Shown here in pieces: positions 31,503-44,041 of a DNA stretch of 64,000 bases. How positions within the stretch are numbered: position 1 is the first letter of the stretch; each line of letters opens with the position of its first letter. This DNA comes from Deinococcus sp. JMULE3 (lineage in GTDB: Bacteria; Deinococcota; Deinococci; Deinococcales; Deinococcaceae). The position numbers were made by a program, and so were the translations under genes. The notes under the pieces are model-generated. The model was not told the origin of the DNA. It ran no database searches and saw only the letters and a program-made list of their open reading frames with translations. The DNA is taken from positions 620,001 to 684,000 of the forward strand of contig NZ_SGWE01000004.1 in NCBI RefSeq assembly GCF_013337115.1. The letters run 5' to 3'.

Positions 31503-31577
31503 TGGTGGGCGGTATAGGATTTGAACCTACGACCCTTCGCGTGTGAAGCGAATGCTCTACCGCTGAGCTAACCGCCC
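31503..31577 (-). tRNA. tRNA-Val (CAC)
   Basis: Full cloverleaf on the minus strand: acceptor GGGCGGT/ACCGCCC, D arm GCTC..GAGC, anticodon stem TTCGC/GCGAA with loop TTCACAC (anticodon CAC, reads GUG), T arm GTAGG TTCAAAT CCTAT, discriminator A and genomically encoded CCA. It follows the CAT tRNA by 6 nt. Confidence 0.95.
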
Positions 31578-31583
31578 GTGTTG

Positions 31584-31660
<77 letters not shown>

Positions 31661-31766
31661 CAGAGCTTTTCTTGGCTGCCCTCGTTCAGGGCGAGGGGAA
31701 GTGTACCAATGGCCTGCTGGGTTGTCAAATCCTGCTGGGCCTGGGGGGCGGGGGCGCGTGGGCGGG

Positions 31767-31772
31767 TAGAGT
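31767..31772 (+). promoter_or_regulatory. TANNNT box (TAGAGT) of glgA
   Basis: TAGAGT ends 7 nt before ATG 31780; leaderless pattern. Confidence 0.55.
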
Positions 31773-31779
31773 GCGGGGC

Positions 31780-33168
31780 ATGCGTGTCGTGCATGTGGCG
31801 TCCGAGGTGTTCCCGTTCTCGCGGTCCGGTGGGCTGGGTGACGTGCTGGGCGCGCTGCCGGCGCAGCAGGCGCGGCTGGGCGCGGCGGTGACGGTGGTGT
31901 CGCCGTGGTACGCGGATATCGCGCAGCCCGTGCGGGAGGTCTGGCGTGGGGCGCTGGACGTGCCGGGGTCGGTGCCGCTGGCGGACGTGCGGGTGGGGGA
32001 AGTCGTGCAGGGCGGCGTGCAGTTCCTGTTCGTGGGGCTGGGGGCGTTCGATCGTCCTGGGTTGTACTTCCCGGATGACGTGTGGCGCTTCGCGCAGTTC
32101 GCGCGGGCGGTGCTGCCCGCGCTGGAGCGCGTGGGTGTCGCGCCGGACGTGGTGCACGCGCACGACTGGCAGGCGGGACTGGTGGTGGCCCTGGCGCGGC
32201 TGGCGGGGGTGCGGGCGGTGTTCAGCGTGCACAACCTCCAGTACCAGGGGCGCTGGAACCTGATCGACGGGGTGGGCTGGACGGGCCTGCCGGACTGGGC
32301 GTTCACGCACGAGGGCCTGGAGTTCCACGGGGACGTGAACCTGATGAAGGCGGGGCTGGTGTTCGCGTCGCAGGTGACGACGGTCAGCCCGACGTACGCG
32401 CTGGAGATCACCACGCCCGAGTACGGTGAGGGCCTGGAGGGCCTGCTGGTGCGCCTGACGCACGAGGGGCGCCTGAGTGGCATCCTGAACGGCCTGGATC
32501 AGGACCGCTGGGACCCGAGAAAGGACGTGGACGTCACGCCGTTCGCGGACGTGGCGGGCAAGGCGGCGTGCGGGGCGGCGCTGCGCGCGGAATTCGGCCT
32601 GGACGACGCGCCGATCCTGGCGGCGGTCAGCCGACTGGCGGAGCAGAAGGGCATGGACCTGCTGATCGAGGCGCTGCCCACCCTGACGCGCGACTGGAAC
32701 GTGGTGGTGCTGGGTGGCGGCGACCCGCGTCTGGAGGCGGGGCTGCGCGAGTGGAACGCGCATCCGCGCGTGGCGTTCGCGCAGGGTATGAACGAGCCGC
32801 TGGCGCACCGCATCTACGCCGGCGCGGACGCGTTCGCGATGCCCAGCCGCTTCGAGCCGTGCGGGCTGTCGCAGATGATCGCCATGCGCTACGGGACGCT
32901 GCCCGTGGTGCGTGAGACGGGCGGGCTGGTGGACACCGTCCCGCACGAGGTGGGCTTCCGTTTCGCCGGGGCGACGCCGCAGGCGCTGGTGGACGCGTGC
33001 GCCGAGGCGCGACTGACCTTCGACGACCGCGCGGAGTGGACGGCCCGCGCGCAGGAGGCCATGAGCCTGGATTTCAGCTGGGACGGCCCGACCCGTGAGT
33101 ACCTGGGGCTGTACGCGCGGGTGCTGAGCAGTCCGCTGCGCCCGCTGCCCGGTCCGGTGGACGCGTGA
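31780..33168 (+). CDS. glgA: Glycogen synthase (ADP-glucose)
   Basis: GT5 enzyme extending alpha-1,4-glucan from ADP-glucose, 462 residues. N-terminal Rossmann domain with VVHAHDWQAGL near 125, C-terminal domain with SRLAEQKGMDLL near 285 and the retaining-transferase signature MPSRFEPCGLSQM near 349. The N-terminal nucleotide-sugar motif usually written KxGGL reads R15-S-G-G-L, a Lys-to-Arg change. ATG 31780 follows TAGAGT by 7 nt. The stop overlaps the acetyltransferase gene (GTGA). Confidence 0.92.
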   Translation: MRVVHVASEVFPFSRSGGLGDVLGALPAQQARLGAAVTVVSPWYADIAQPVREVWRGALDVPGSVPLADVRVGEVVQGGVQFLFVGLGAFDRPGLYFPDDVWRFAQFARAVLPALERVGVAPDVVHAHDWQAGLVVALARLAGVRAVFSVHNLQYQGRWNLIDGVGWTGLPDWAFTHEGLEFHGDVNLMKAGLVFASQVTTVSPTYALEITTPEYGEGLEGLLVRLTHEGRLSGILNGLDQDRWDPRKDVDVTPFADVAGKAACGAALRAEFGLDDAPILAAVSRLAEQKGMDLLIEALPTLTRDWNVVVLGGGDPRLEAGLREWNAHPRVAFAQGMNEPLAHRIYAGADAFAMPSRFEPCGLSQMIAMRYGTLPVVRETGGLVDTVPHEVGFRFAGATPQALVDACAEARLTFDDRAEWTARAQEAMSLDFSWDGPTREYLGLYARVLSSPLRPLPGPVDA

Positions 33169-34007
33169 CCGTTCAGGTCGAGCGGCTGTCCGGGGACGGC
33201 CTGACGACCGTCCTGGCCGCGCTGTACGACGCGCCGCAGGAGGCGGTCGCGTGGATGGCGGACGTGTGCACGGCGGCGTGGGTGGCGTTCGAGGTGCAGT
33301 CCGGCGAGGACGGCGAGCCGCGCGAGGTGGTCCTGGGTGCCGCCGGGACGCGGCCCAGCCCGGCGCACGGTGCGGAACTGCTCGGCGGCGTGTTCAGCGG
33401 GCCGCTGCGCGAAGGGGCGGCGCTGGCCCTGGCGGACGCCGCGCGCGCCGAGGTGGGCCGCGCGTACGTGTTCGCCGACGGGCACCTGTTCCCACCCGAG
33501 CCGTTCCTGACGCTGGGCTGGCGCGAGACGGGCGCGTACCGCCGCCTGGAGGGCCGCGTGCCCTACCGGCACGTCACGCCCCCGGACGGCGTGACCCTGC
33601 GCGCCCTGGCCGACACGCCCCACGCGGCGCGGCTGGAGGCGCTGCGTACGTACGAGGACCGCATCGGGCACCACGCGGTCCACGAGGACGCCGCGCGGGA
33701 CGGCGCGGGGGATTTCGACGCGCACGTCAGCGTGGTCGCGCTGGACGACCAGGGGCGCGGGATCGGCGTGTGCCGCGCCGCCATCGAGGACGGGCAGGGC
33801 CGCGTGGACGCGCCGGGCGTGCACCCGCTGTGGCGGCACACGGCGCTGCGCTCGGCGCTGCTGAACGAGGTGAATACACACCTGCGCGCGCGCGGCGTCA
33901 CGCAGCTCAGCATGGACTCCTGGGGCGACACGCCCGAGGATCTCGCGCACGACCTGAAGTGGGGCCTGCACGTCGTGGACGAGACGCCGCTGCTCAGCTC
34001 GCCCTGA
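33165..34007 (+). CDS. GNAT-like acetyltransferase, coupled to glgA
   Basis: 280 residues, apparently two weak GNAT-like halves. The first half has ALADAARAEVGRAYVFA, the second has VSVVALDDQGRGIGVCRAAIE and ends with LLNEVNTHLRARGVTQLSMDSWGD, resembling the GNAT C-terminal strand-helix arrangement without the canonical R/QxxGxG/A loop. The GTG start overlaps the glgA stop by 4 nt, so it is co-translated with glycogen synthase; the link may be chance. Substrate unknown. Confidence 0.65.
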   Translation: MTVQVERLSGDGLTTVLAALYDAPQEAVAWMADVCTAAWVAFEVQSGEDGEPREVVLGAAGTRPSPAHGAELLGGVFSGPLREGAALALADAARAEVGRAYVFADGHLFPPEPFLTLGWRETGAYRRLEGRVPYRHVTPPDGVTLRALADTPHAARLEALRTYEDRIGHHAVHEDAARDGAGDFDAHVSVVALDDQGRGIGVCRAAIEDGQGRVDAPGVHPLWRHTALRSALLNEVNTHLRARGVTQLSMDSWGDTPEDLAHDLKWGLHVVDETPLLSSP

Positions 34008-34069
34008 CCTGCGCGCTGAACGTGGGCGGCGGCGCGGTCGAATTGCGCCGCTGAGGTACCATCGGGGGT

Positions 34070-34849
34070 GTGAATCTCGCGGTGGTGCTCGTTTCTCCTA
34101 AAACTCCTGGCAATATCGGTTCGGCGGCGCGCGCCATGCTGAACATGGGGGCGCGGGACCTGCGGCTCGTCGCGCCACGCTGCGACCACCTGGATTCCGG
34201 CGCGGTGGCGATGGCGGTGCACGCGGCGGACCTGCTGCGCGAGGCGAAGGTGTACCCGACGCTGCGCGAGGCGCTGGCCGACCGGGACCTCAGTGTGGGG
34301 ACCACGGCGCGCCTGCGCGCGGATCTGGCCCCGCCGCAGCACCCGGCGTACGTGCGCCCGCTGGTGCGCGCAGCGGCGGCGCCCGCGCTGGTGTTCGGCC
34401 CGGAGGAGACCGGGCTGATCAACAGCGACCTGGAGCAGTGTCAGCTGGCGGTGCGCATCCCGACCGGGGATTACGCGAGCCTGAACCTGGCGCAGGCGGT
34501 GCTGCTGGTGTGTTACGAGTTCCTGCAGGGGCAGGACGAACTGCCCGAGCGGCAGCGCAAGACGGCGACGCGTGAGGAGATGGAGGCGCTGTACGGTCAC
34601 CTGCGCGAGACGATGACCCTGATCGGGTATACGGACGCGGTGCGGGCGCGGCACACGCTGCGGCTGTGGCGGGCGACGCTGGACCGGGCGTTGATGAGCA
34701 GCGCCGAGAGCCGCCTGTTCCGCGGGCTGCTGCGGCAGGTGCAGTGGAAGGTGGAGGACGCCGCCGCGCGCGGCACGACCGCCCCCCGGCAGGCTCCGGC
34801 GCCGGACGCCCCGGAGCTGAACCTGCCGGACACCGAACAGAACAGCTGA
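34070..34849 (+). CDS. trmJ: SPOUT tRNA/rRNA methyltransferase, TrmJ-like
   Basis: 259 residues. SpoU/TrmH-type knotted methyltransferase: N-terminal VVLVSPKTPGNIGSAARAMLNMGA (about 4-27), LVFGPEETGLINSDLEQC near 103-120, and the SAM-knot motif YASLNLAQAVLLVCYE near 131-146. These match the TrmJ group, which methylates 2'-O of tRNA position 32. GTG 34070 has TACCAT (34057-34062) 7 nt upstream. The specific target base is inferred from the family. Confidence 0.85.
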   Translation: MNLAVVLVSPKTPGNIGSAARAMLNMGARDLRLVAPRCDHLDSGAVAMAVHAADLLREAKVYPTLREALADRDLSVGTTARLRADLAPPQHPAYVRPLVRAAAAPALVFGPEETGLINSDLEQCQLAVRIPTGDYASLNLAQAVLLVCYEFLQGQDELPERQRKTATREEMEALYGHLRETMTLIGYTDAVRARHTLRLWRATLDRALMSSAESRLFRGLLRQVQWKVEDAAARGTTAPRQAPAPDAPELNLPDTEQNS

Positions 34850-34896
34850 CTCCGGCCGGGACGGCTCGCCCGGAGGCCTGGGCCTAGACTGGGGCC

Positions 34897-36699
34897 ATGA
34901 CGGACGCTCCTGCGCCGCGCCAGCCTGCTCCTGACGCCCTGAACCCCGACCTCTCCCCCATGCCGGATGGTCTGCCGGACGCCCTGCCGGAGGCGCTGGA
35001 GGGCGCGCCGGTGCGGGGGCCGAGGGGCTTCCGGCTGTCGGACCGCGTGCGGGTGGTGCGTAACGTTCTGCCGCCGCTGATCGTGCTGGTGGTGGGCGTG
35101 GTGGAGTTCCTGATCTCGCTGCTGCCCGGCGCGGCGCTGGAGCTGTGGGCGCACCTGCTGTTCTACGGGCTGGTGGGTCCGGCGGTGACGTACTTCAGCG
35201 TGGAGTGGATCGCGGAGGGCACCCGCGCGCGCGAGCGGGCCGAGCGGCAGCTGCTGGACCTGTACGGCGAGCTGCGGGTGTCGCACGCGCGGCTGGGCGC
35301 GGTGCAGGAACTCATGCGGGACCTGTCGGACGCGGCGGACATGGGCGCGGTGCTGGACGTCGCGGCGCGCGGCGCGGTCCGCGTGACGGGCGCGCAGCGG
35401 GCGACGCTGACGGTGCCGGGCGGCCTGAGCGGCACGGCCCGCGCCGAGGGGGGCAGCGGCGAGGCGGCGGGACCGCTGCATCCGCTGAAGGTGGCGGTGC
35501 CGGGCGGCGGGGCGCTGGCCCTGCACTTCCAGGACGTGCCCCCGGCGGACGCGGAGGCGCTGGCGCAGGCGCTGGCCGCCGAGGTCGCCCGGGGCGTGGA
35601 AGCGGTGCGGCAGCGGACGCTGGACCTGATGACGCTGTACTCGGTGGATCAGAGTATCCGCGCCGAGCGCAACATGCGTCGCCTGCTGGGCCGCGTGACG
35701 CACGCCATGGCGGGCCGCGTGGGGGCCGGGGCGCGCGCGGTGGTCCTGAGCGATCAGGACGGGGTGCTGCGGCTGGAGTACGCGCAGGACGCGCACGGCG
35801 AGCGGCGCGGCGGGGTCGCCCCGGCGTTCGCGCAGCGGGTCGCACATGCCGAGGCGGCCCTGAAGGCCACCGACGAGGAGGCCGCCGAGGTGTTCCCGGA
35901 CGCCCGCAGCGTGCTGGGCCTGCCCATGCGGGACGAGGAGGGCCTGGTGGGCGTGCTGCTGCTGGGTGACCCGGACCCGAACGCCTTCGATGACGCGCGG
36001 GTGTCGCTGCTGGCGCTGATGGCAGGGCAGGCGACGCTGGCGGTGCGGAACGCGCGGGCGTACCTGTACTCGGAGGAACTGGCGATCAGCGACGAGCGCG
36101 CCCGGATTGCCCGCGAGATTCACGATGGGGTGGCGCAGTCGCTGGCGTTCGCGGCGCTGAAGCTGGACGTGGTGGCCCGGCAGATCCATACGGACCCCCC
36201 GAAGGCGGAAGCCGAGGTGCGCGCGGCGACGACGCTGCTGCGCGAGCAGATCCGCGAGGTGCGCCGTTCGATCTTCGCGCTGCGGCCCATCGACCTGGAA
36301 CGCTACGGGCTGCTGGAGACGGTGCGCCGCTATGTGCTGGATTTCGGCGAGCAGAACAATCTGCGGGTGCACCTGAACGTCAGCGGGGACGTGCACCTGT
36401 CGCCGGGGGACGAGGCGGTCGTGTTCCGGATCCTGCAGGAGAGCCTGAACAACGTCGCCAAGCACGCCCGCGCGCAGGAGGTCAAGGTGACGCTGCACGG
36501 CGCGGAGGGCGTGACGCTGCGCGTGCAGGACGACGGGGCGGGGTTCGATCCGGACGCGATCTCGGGCCGGGTGAGCAGCGCGGGCGGCCTGGGCCTGCTG
36601 CAGATGCGCGAGCGGATCGAGGCGCGCGGCGGCCTGTACCGGGTGCTGTCCAGTCCGGGGCACGGCACGCTGGTCGAGGCGGAACTCCCGCAGGGCTGA
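34897..36699 (+). CDS. Orphan GAF-containing sensor histidine kinase
   Basis: 600 residues: acidic Pro-rich N-terminus, two membrane helices (about 50-68 and 78-95), a coiled-coil linker, one or two GAF-like domains (about 130-240 and 250-390), HisKA_3 with phospho-His H409 in REIHDGVAQSLAF, and a HATPase domain with NNVAKHA, DDGAGFD and GLGLLQMRERIE. ATG 34897 follows TAGACT (34885-34890) by 6 nt. No response regulator is adjacent, so its partner is elsewhere. Same kinase subtype as the gene at 26634. Confidence 0.9.
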   Translation: MTDAPAPRQPAPDALNPDLSPMPDGLPDALPEALEGAPVRGPRGFRLSDRVRVVRNVLPPLIVLVVGVVEFLISLLPGAALELWAHLLFYGLVGPAVTYFSVEWIAEGTRARERAERQLLDLYGELRVSHARLGAVQELMRDLSDAADMGAVLDVAARGAVRVTGAQRATLTVPGGLSGTARAEGGSGEAAGPLHPLKVAVPGGGALALHFQDVPPADAEALAQALAAEVARGVEAVRQRTLDLMTLYSVDQSIRAERNMRRLLGRVTHAMAGRVGAGARAVVLSDQDGVLRLEYAQDAHGERRGGVAPAFAQRVAHAEAALKATDEEAAEVFPDARSVLGLPMRDEEGLVGVLLLGDPDPNAFDDARVSLLALMAGQATLAVRNARAYLYSEELAISDERARIAREIHDGVAQSLAFAALKLDVVARQIHTDPPKAEAEVRAATTLLREQIREVRRSIFALRPIDLERYGLLETVRRYVLDFGEQNNLRVHLNVSGDVHLSPGDEAVVFRILQESLNNVAKHARAQEVKVTLHGAEGVTLRVQDDGAGFDPDAISGRVSSAGGLGLLQMRERIEARGGLYRVLSSPGHGTLVEAELPQG

Positions 36700-36788
36700 G
36701 CGCAGGATGAAGGTCGTGGGGTGAAGTTCCGCACACTTAGGGTCCGGCGTGGCAGGTGGCTGTGACGCCTGCCCTTCTACCCTGGGGC

Positions 36789-37037
36789 ATGACCTTCGCG
36801 GATACATCCTTCGAGGCGCGCACCTGGGCGCTGATGGGCCTGCTGTCCCGCGCGGACGGGAGCGTCATGACCCTCGCCGAGTACGAGGACGTCTGGGACG
36901 AACTCATGAGTACGGTCGAGGCGCGTGGGCTGCGCTTCTCGGGCCGGGCGATGCCGCTGGACCTGGATGAACTGTCCCCGCAGGACGTCCGCGCCGCGAT
37001 GCACCCGCAGGAACGCGGCGTGAACGAACCCCTGTAA
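36789..37037 (+). CDS. Small hypothetical protein
   Basis: 82 residues, mostly helical, acidic, no membrane segment. Not recognised. Supported by the TACCCT box at 36778-36783, 5 nt before ATG 36789, and by codon use like its neighbours. It is convergent with the VOC-domain gene; the two stops are about 10 bp apart. Confidence 0.6.
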   Translation: MTFADTSFEARTWALMGLLSRADGSVMTLAEYEDVWDELMSTVEARGLRFSGRAMPLDLDELSPQDVRAAMHPQERGVNEPL

Positions 37038-37047
37038 CGGGGGCGGG

Positions 37048-37500
37048 TCAAACGGGCGGCTGGATGAATTCCAGGATGGTGCCGTCGGCGTTGTGCAGGT
37101 ACGCCAAGCGCGCGCCGATCGGGCCTGGGCTCTCGGTGACGGTCGCCACCTCTCCGCGCACCTGCCAGCCCCACGGGGCGCTGTCGCGGATCAGGGCGGC
37201 CAGGTCCGCCACGCGGAAGGCCAGGTGCCAGGAGCCGATGTCGGCCGGGCTGGGCCGGTACGTGGCGCGGCCTTCGGGGGCGAGGGGCTGGTACAGTTCG
37301 ACGGTCTGTCCGTGCAGGGCGAGCATGGCGAGGCGGCTGCGCAGGCCGGGCACGCCGGTCTCCTGTTCGGGGAGGGGACCGCTGACCTCGGTCTGGCCGA
37401 GCAGGGTGAAGCCCAGGACCTCCTGCCAGTAGCCGAGTTCACGGGTCAGGTCGCTGACGGCGATGGCGGTGTGGACGGTGCCCAGGACGTGGCCGCTCAT
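37048..37500 (-). CDS. VOC-superfamily (glyoxalase/dioxygenase fold) protein
   Basis: 150 residues forming two beta-alpha-beta-beta-beta modules. LGTVHTAIAVSDLTRELGYWQEVLGF near 6-31 is the typical VOC entry with a potential metal-binding His, and WHLAFRVADLAALI plus ILEFIQ supply further candidate ligands. Activity (lactoylglutathione lyase, epimerase or resistance protein) cannot be told. ATG overlaps the upstream gene's stop (ATGA, 37497-37500), so the pair is co-translated. Confidence 0.8.
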   Translation of the reverse strand: MSGHVLGTVHTAIAVSDLTRELGYWQEVLGFTLLGQTEVSGPLPEQETGVPGLRSRLAMLALHGQTVELYQPLAPEGRATYRPSPADIGSWHLAFRVADLAALIRDSAPWGWQVRGEVATVTESPGPIGARLAYLHNADGTILEFIQPPV

Positions 37501-37973
37501 GGTCGGGCCATGACGGCGCGGATCTTCGCTTCCATGCCTTTCAGGACGCTGGGGTGGCGCAGCGCGGCGACCAGGGCGCGGGTGGCGTGGTGTTCGCTGC
37601 CACTCAGGGCGTCCTGGAGGTGCTCGCGGATGGCGGGGTGCAGGGTGCCGTGGGGCCACAGCAGGTCGCGCAGCAGGTCGGCGGCGGGCAGGTCGCCCAG
37701 GGGCAGGTCGCGTGAGGACGGGCCGGCGCGGGTCAGGTGCAGGGTGGCGTGCCCGTGCGCATCCTGGGTCAGTTCGGCGTGGACGGGGTGTCCGGCATGG
37801 CGGGTGACGTGTTCGATGGTCTGCTGGAAGGCGCGGGTCAGGTTCAGGGCGAGACTGCGGCCCAATAGGGTCAGGCGGGCGGGGTCGTGGGTGGTGACGT
37901 GCAGGGTCTGCGTGAGGTGCCGGGCGATGCGGTCGCCTTCGGTCATCAGGGCGGCGTGGGGGTCGTGGGTCAT
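37497..37973 (-). CDS. Hypothetical protein coupled to VOC gene
   Basis: 158 residues, His-rich (MTHDPHAALM, TLHVTTHDPARL, HVTRHAGHPVHAEL) and predicted mostly helical; not recognised. ATG 37973 is chosen for the GGAG 5-6 nt upstream; the longer frame starts close to the glgP promoter and is less likely. It overlaps the VOC gene start by 4 nt and is divergent from glgP across 104 bp. Confidence 0.6.
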   Translation of the reverse strand: MTHDPHAALMTEGDRIARHLTQTLHVTTHDPARLTLLGRSLALNLTRAFQQTIEHVTRHAGHPVHAELTQDAHGHATLHLTRAGPSSRDLPLGDLPAADLLRDLLWPHGTLHPAIREHLQDALSGSEHHATRALVAALRHPSVLKGMEAKIRAVMARP

Positions 37974-38063
37974 GGGGGCTCCGGGGTGACTGTCTGGACA
38001 GGTGTCCCCCAGCATTGTGGGGGCGGGCAGAACCAATGAAGGCGGGGGCTGAGCGGCTTAGTG

Positions 38064-38069
38064 TAAGCT
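38064..38069 (+). promoter_or_regulatory. TANNNT box (TAAGCT) of glgP
   Basis: TAAGCT ends 8 nt before ATG 38078. Confidence 0.5.
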
Positions 38070-38077
38070 CGACAGGT

Positions 38078-40594
<2,517 letters not shown>

Positions 40595-40600
40595 CCGGCG

Positions 40601-40621
40601 GTCAGGTCGCCACGACCTGAC
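40601..40621 (+). terminator. Hairpin just after glgP
   Basis: GTCAGGTCG pairs perfectly with CGACCTGAC across a 3-nt loop; no T tract, so more likely an RNA-protecting or attenuating hairpin than the main terminator. Confidence 0.5.
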
Positions 40622-40650
40622 CCGAGTGGAACGAGGAGCCGACCCGAGCG

Positions 40651-40707
40651 GCGGTCTGCAGTGGAGGTGGTGGGGTGCGTTCCCCCACCACCGGAATGTA
40701 AGACCGC
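40651..40707 (+). ncRNA. Long two-part hairpin in glgP 3' region, possible structured RNA
   Basis: Outer stem GCGGTCT (40651-40657) with AGACCGC (40701-40707) encloses an inner stem GGTGGTGGGG (40666-40675) with CCCCACCACC (40683-40692). It lies between glgP and the terminator at 40736. Could be a 3'UTR structure or a separate small RNA; no promoter was identified. Confidence 0.35.
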
Positions 40708-40735
40708 TGCCCGAGCCCCACCTGAACCCTGCCTG

Positions 40736-40765
40736 CCCCCTCCCCCCGCCGGGAGGGGGTTTTTT
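40736..40765 (+). terminator. Strong rho-independent terminator
   Basis: CCCCCTCCC pairs with GGGAGGGGG across a 6-nt loop and is followed by six T residues. Ends the glgP transcript about 140 nt after its stop. Confidence 0.85.
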
Positions 40766-40829
40766 CTCTGTCTGCACGCTCCCTGACGCGGTAACAGTGC
40801 TGCCCTGTTCACGCCGGGTACGCTCAGGC

Positions 40830-41204
40830 ATGAGCGACCAACTGGAACGCGGGAAACGCAAGCGCGCGCAGGTCATGGGGCAGGAGTACGTGGACCGGGC
40901 GTTCAGTGGCGACCCCGAGGCGTTCGGCGCGGACTACCAGCGTTTCCTGACCGAGTACGCCTGGGGCGCGGCGTGGGGCCGGGGGAACCTGACGGACCGC
41001 GAGCGGCACATGGTCACGCTGGGCATCCTGGCGGCGCTGGGCCGCGAGCGGGAGTTCGAGGGCCACGTTCGCGCGACCCGCAACACCGGGGTCAGTGCCC
41101 GTGATCTGAGTGACGTGCTGCATCAGGTAGCGATCTACGCCGGTGTCCCGGCGGGCCTGAGCGGGTTCACCATCGCAAAGCGGGTGCTGGAGGAGCAGGA
41201 GTAG
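40830..41204 (+). CDS. Carboxymuconolactone decarboxylase-family protein
   Basis: 124-residue all-helical CMD/PcaC-like protein. LTDRERHMVTLGILAALGREREFEGHVRATRNTGVSARDLSDVLHQVAIYAGVP spans the diagnostic core, with His at the position used in gamma-carboxymuconolactone decarboxylase but no CxxC, so it is not AhpD. No other aromatic-degradation genes are near, so the metabolic role is uncertain. ATG 40830 follows TACGCT (40819-40824) by 5 nt. Confidence 0.85.
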   Translation: MSDQLERGKRKRAQVMGQEYVDRAFSGDPEAFGADYQRFLTEYAWGAAWGRGNLTDRERHMVTLGILAALGREREFEGHVRATRNTGVSARDLSDVLHQVAIYAGVPAGLSGFTIAKRVLEEQE

Positions 41205-41266
41205 GCATTCAGGCAGGGCAGACACCCGCACCCGGCAGCCGCGCGTGGGGTGATCTAATGCCCGCC

Positions 41267-41332
41267 ATGTCCCGCGTCCTCTTCCACTCTGCCACCGGTT
41301 CCCGGGTCGCCGCGCCACGGGGGCGGTCTTGA
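41267..41332 (+). other. Short frame upstream of EamA gene: leader ORF or displaced N-terminus
   Basis: ATG 41267 opens 21 codons ending at TGA 41330, which overlaps the TTG 41329 used for the EamA frame. One extra G in the GGGGG run at about 41319-41323 would fuse it in frame to EamA (318 residues). Same two readings as at 6029: a coupled leader peptide or a one-base deletion. Confidence 0.5.
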
Positions 41333-42222
41333 CCAGTCCGGCCAAGGGGGCGCGGTTCACCCTGCCGCCGGTGCCGTCCCTGCTGCTGGCGATGCTGAGC
41401 ATCCAGGGCGGCGCGGCCTTCGCGAAGACGCTGTTCCCGACGCTGGGTCCGGCGGGGACGACCACGGTCCGCGTGGCGCTCGCGGCGGCGCTGCTGATGC
41501 TGGTGTTCCGTCCCGCGCTGAACCGCCTGTCGTGGGTGCAGTGGCGGGCGATCCTCCCGTACGGCGCGGCGCTGGGCCTGATGAACCTCGCGTTCTACGA
41601 GTCGCTGCGGCTGCTGCCGCTGGGGCTGGCGGTCACGCTGGAGTTCGTGGGGCCGCTGCTGCTGTCGCTGGCGCTGTCGCGCCGTCCGCTGGACGTGGCG
41701 TGGGTGGCGCTGGCGGGGCTGGGCATCGTGCTGATCTCCCCCATCGGCAGTGGCGGGGCCGGGAACGTCCCGGTGCTGGGCATCGTGCTGGCGCTCGTGG
41801 CGGGCGGGATGTGGGCGCTGTATATCCTCGCGGGGGGCGCGGTGGGCCGCCGGGTGCCCGGCACGACCGGCGTGGTGGCAGGCATGATCGTCGCCGCGCT
41901 CGTCACCCTGCCGTTCGGCGTGATTCAGGCAGGTCCGGCGCTGCTCGCGCCGCACGCGCTGCTGCTGGGCCTGGGCGTCGCGGTGCTGTCCAGCGCGCTG
42001 CCGTACACGCTGGAGATGCGCGCCCTGCGCGCCATTCCCGCCCGGATCTTCGGCGTGATGATGAGCATCGAACCGGCCCTGGCGGCCCTGAGCGGCCTGC
42101 TGTTCCTCGGCGAGCGCCTCACGGCCGTGCAGTGGGCCGCGATGGCCTGCGTGATCGCCGCCAGCGCCGGAATCAACCTGACCGGCAAGGCCGCGCACAG
42201 CGAACCGGAACCCGTGAATTAG
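41329..42222 (+). CDS. EamA/DMT-family transporter, RhtA-like
   Basis: 297 residues from TTG 41329, ten predicted membrane helices in two EamA repeats. VRVALAAALLMLVFRPAL, LMNLAFYESLRLLPLGLAVTLEFVGPLLL and the second-half MRALRAIPARIFGVMMSIEPALAALSGLLFLGE match the RhtA group of threonine/homoserine and metabolite exporters. TTG is a weak start and the upstream 21-codon frame suggests the real protein begins at ATG 41267 with one base missing here. A hairpin and heptamer repeat follow. Confidence 0.8.
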   Translation: MTSPAKGARFTLPPVPSLLLAMLSIQGGAAFAKTLFPTLGPAGTTTVRVALAAALLMLVFRPALNRLSWVQWRAILPYGAALGLMNLAFYESLRLLPLGLAVTLEFVGPLLLSLALSRRPLDVAWVALAGLGIVLISPIGSGGAGNVPVLGIVLALVAGGMWALYILAGGAVGRRVPGTTGVVAGMIVAALVTLPFGVIQAGPALLAPHALLLGLGVAVLSSALPYTLEMRALRAIPARIFGVMMSIEPALAALSGLLFLGERLTAVQWAAMACVIAASAGINLTGKAAHSEPEPVN

Positions 42223-42242
42223 GGAATCGGGACGCGGAAGGC

Positions 42243-42355
42243 AGTGGGAAGTGAACAAGAAGAGGCCCGCACAGCATCGCTGCTGGCGGGCCTTCCCGGT
42301 GGGGCGGAGGCGGGCGCAGGACCCACTCCCCACTGCCCACTTCCTACTCCCCGCG
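42243..42355 (+). repeat. Heptamer repeat locus 5, inverted arms
   Basis: Left arm AGTGGGA, AGTGAAC at 42243-42256; right arm ACCCACT, CCCCACT, GCCCACT, TCCTACT, CCCCGCG at 42321-42355, ending one base before the stop codon of the convergent ABC gene. The left side begins with GGGACGCGGA, shared with loci 3 and 4. Confidence 0.7.
42263..42293 (+). terminator. Hairpin between EamA and ABC ATPase genes
   Basis: AGGCCCGC pairs with GCGGGCCT, with an inner CAGCA/TGCTG stem; sits inside heptamer locus 5 between convergent genes and could terminate both. Confidence 0.65.
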
Positions 42356-42356
42356 T

Positions 42357-43931
<1,575 letters not shown>

Positions 43932-44041
43932 AACGTTCAGTCTAGCTTTCGCGGGCTCGTCTGGACAGACCCTGTGGGGGCGGCGCGTGGGGTCTGGTGC
44001 GCCGGGCCGGGTCACGTGGGGCGCGGCGGTACGCTGGGCGC

